The notes under the pieces: model-generated
Databases searched by the model: none
What the model was told of the DNA's origin: nothing
The model's input: the letters and a program-made list of their open reading frames with translations, nothing else
Assembly (NCBI GenBank): GCA_002340765.1
Contig: DDMS01000033.1
Location: 30,093 to 94,092 of the forward strand
Source: Flavobacteriaceae bacterium UBA2540
GTDB lineage: Bacteria; Bacteroidota; Bacteroidia; Flavobacteriales; Flavobacteriaceae
DNA length: 64,000 nucleotides
Direction of reading: 5' to 3'
Made by a program: the position numbers and the translations under genes
Shown: positions 62,714 to 64,000 of the stretch, piece by piece
How positions within the stretch are numbered: position 1 is the first letter of the stretch
Layout: every line of letters begins with the position of its first letter

Positions 62714-64000
62714 TTATTTATCTTTTGTCCAATATTCTAAAGCGTTAATTGCTTTATACCACCCCTTAATATCTTTATTAATATTTTCTCTTTCAGAAGT
62801 AGGATTAAAATACTGATCGATTTGCCAGATGTTCTGAATTTCTTCGGGATTTTTCCAATATCCAACAGCTAATCCTGCTAAAAATGCTGCTCCCATAGCT
62901 GTAGTTTCCACAACTTTTGGACGAACTGTTACTGTATTTAACACATCTGCCTGAAATTGCATCAATATATTATTTACAGTAGCTCCACCATCTACACGTA
63001 ATTCTTTGATAGAAATACCGGAATCTGCTTCCATTGCCTTTAAAACATCCATTGTTTGATAAGCGATAGATTCTAAAGCCGCCCTAGCAATATGAGCATC
63101 TGTACTTCCTCTGGTTAATCCAAATATAGTACCTTGTGCATGTTGATTCCAATACGGCGCTCCTAATCCTGCAAAGGCAGGTACAAAATAAACACCCTCA
63201 GAACTTTCTACTGAACTTGCCAGTTTTTCAACCTCCGCTGAAGTTCTTATAATTTTAAGACTGTCTCGCAACCATTGTACAACAGCTCCAGCGATAAAAA
63301 TACTCCCTTCTAAAGCATAATTAGTTTTTCCATTTATTTTCCATGCAACCGTTGTTAGTAAATTATTTTTTGAAACAATAGGTTTTTCGCCAATATTCAT
63401 TAACATAAAACAACCAGTTCCATAGGTGTTTTTCACCATACCTGGTTTGGTGCACATTTGTCCGAATAATGCAGCCTGTTGATCGCCAGCAATTCCAGCA
63501 ATGGGAATCTTCGCATCATAAAATGTTGATTTGGTATATCCATATACTTCACTTGATTCTTTTACTTGTGGCAACATACTTTTAGGTATTGTAAAAAGCT
63601 CAAGCAATTCATCATCCCAATCCATTGTGTTTAGATTAAACAACAATGTTCTTGAAGCGTTAGAAACATCTGTTACATGTTGTTCGCCTTTAGTAAAATT
63701 CCAAATCAACCAAGTATCAATGGTTCCCATAATGAGTTCACCTGCTTCAGCTCTTTTTCTTACACCTTCAACATGATCTAAAATCCATTTTACTTTAGTT
63801 CCCGAAAAATAAGAATCTATAACCAATCCTGTTTTTTCTCTTATCAATGCGCTTTTTCCTTGTTTTTTAAGCACATCACAATAATCAGCAGTTCTTTTAT
63901 CTTGCCAAACAATGGCATTATAAACTGGCTTCCCTGTTTTTCTATCCCAAACAACTACCGTTTCACGCTGATTTGTAATACCAATAGCTGCAATATTTTC
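62714..64000 (-). CDS. glpK: glycerol kinase, 5' end cut by window edge
   Basis: Carbohydrate kinase (FGGY) that phosphorylates glycerol to sn-glycerol 3-phosphate. The frame continues past the ATG at 63874 to the edge, reading [19 protein letters not shown] and [11 protein letters not shown]. Then come [37 protein letters not shown] (catalytic Asp), [14 protein letters not shown] and [20 protein letters not shown]. About 428 of roughly 495 residues are present; about 65 N-terminal residues lie beyond the window. It is downstream of a FucP-type permease gene on the same strand, with a 98-bp gap. Confidence 0.95.
   Translation of the reverse strand, partial: ENIAAIGITNQRETVVVWDRKTGKPVYNAIVWQDKRTADYCDVLKKQGKSALIREKTGLVIDSYFSGTKVKWILDHVEGVRKRAEAGELIMGTIDTWLIWNFTKGEQHVTDVSNASRTLLFNLNTMDWDDELLELFTIPKSMLPQVKESSEVYGYTKSTFYDAKIPIAGIAGDQQAALFGQMCTKPGMVKNTYGTGCFMLMNIGEKPIVSKNNLLTTVAWKINGKTNYALEGSIFIAGAVVQWLRDSLKIIRTSAEVEKLASSVESSEGVYFVPAFAGLGAPYWNQHAQGTIFGLTRGSTDAHIARAALESIAYQTMDVLKAMEADSGISIKELRVDGGATVNNILMQFQADVLNTVTVRPKVVETTAMGAAFLAGLAVGYWKNPEEIQNIWQIDQYFNPTSERENINKDIKGWYKAINALEYWTKDK

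Noticed and set aside
1..64000. CRISPR arrays, prophage or a defence island
   Set aside because: I searched for repeat-spacer patterns, phage structural or integrase genes and known defence motifs by eye and found none; only scars and relics are present.

Overview
This 64 kb window is a strongly AT-rich, densely coded chromosome segment from a Bacteroidota bacterium, most likely of the family Flavobacteriaceae. The assignment rests on a PorQ component of the type IX secretion system (T9SS), an orphan T9SS C-terminal sorting domain, flavobacterial gene neighbourhoods (foldase-foldase-foldase-MoxR; recQ-fmt-HU), bacillithiol synthesis (BshC), and promoters of the Bacteroidota form TTG-N19-TAnnTTTG in front of the tRNA-Met and HU genes. 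Genus is not resolved.

Layout. 1-8.7 kb: cysteine desulfurase (cut by the left edge), Smr protein, phosphatase-like protein, two tandem PPK2 kinases, LpxR-like outer-membrane protein, RecD-like helicase, then a three-gene run (membrane protein, DUF3822, RsmD). 8.7-13.7 kb: a reverse-strand envelope-folding operon (DUF493, three SurA/PpiC-related proteins, MoxR). 13.9-19.7 kb: ATPase, RecQ, Fmt, HU, YqgE, a class IV aminotransferase and a START-like protein. 19.8-20.5 kb: tRNA-Met followed by a scar of mobile and secreted-protein remnants. 20.5-28.7 kb: LipA, Nramp-like transporter, ECF sigma factor, glycosyltransferase, MurB, aminotransferase, an aspartyl protease gene broken by a nonsense codon, and DUF1573. 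28.8-43.3 kb: ValS, aldo/keto reductase, a large FAD/Fe-S oxidase, an M14 peptidase, small membrane and tRNA-binding proteins, and a RimK/retropepsin/aspartoacylase operon. 43.3-44.7 kb: a gene graveyard with a decayed tRNA-Met and a dead IS1595 transposase. 44.7-60.5 kb: LolC/E-type permease, NamZ-like DUF1343, ArgS, Lpd, BshC, a second M14 peptidase, ribosomal protein S1, a RidA pseudogene, QueE, Cmk and PorQ. 60.8-64 kb: a truncated formylglycine-generating-enzyme-like lipoprotein, a FucP-type transporter and glycerol kinase (cut by the right edge).

Most genes are housekeeping. The points that stand out are (i) paired relics at an intact tRNA-Met and at a decayed tRNA-Met copy, which share a tandem 13-nt-period repeat and look like old integration sites; (ii) several freshly or anciently broken genes; (iii) a membrane protein with a pilin-like segment paired with a DUF3822 protein that reads like a PilM/GspL-type actin-fold protein; (iv) a RimK ligase packed with two putative peptidases; and (v) an Nramp-family transporter without the canonical metal-binding motifs. 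I found no CRISPR array, prophage or recognisable defence island. All functional calls come from reading the sequence, without database searches.
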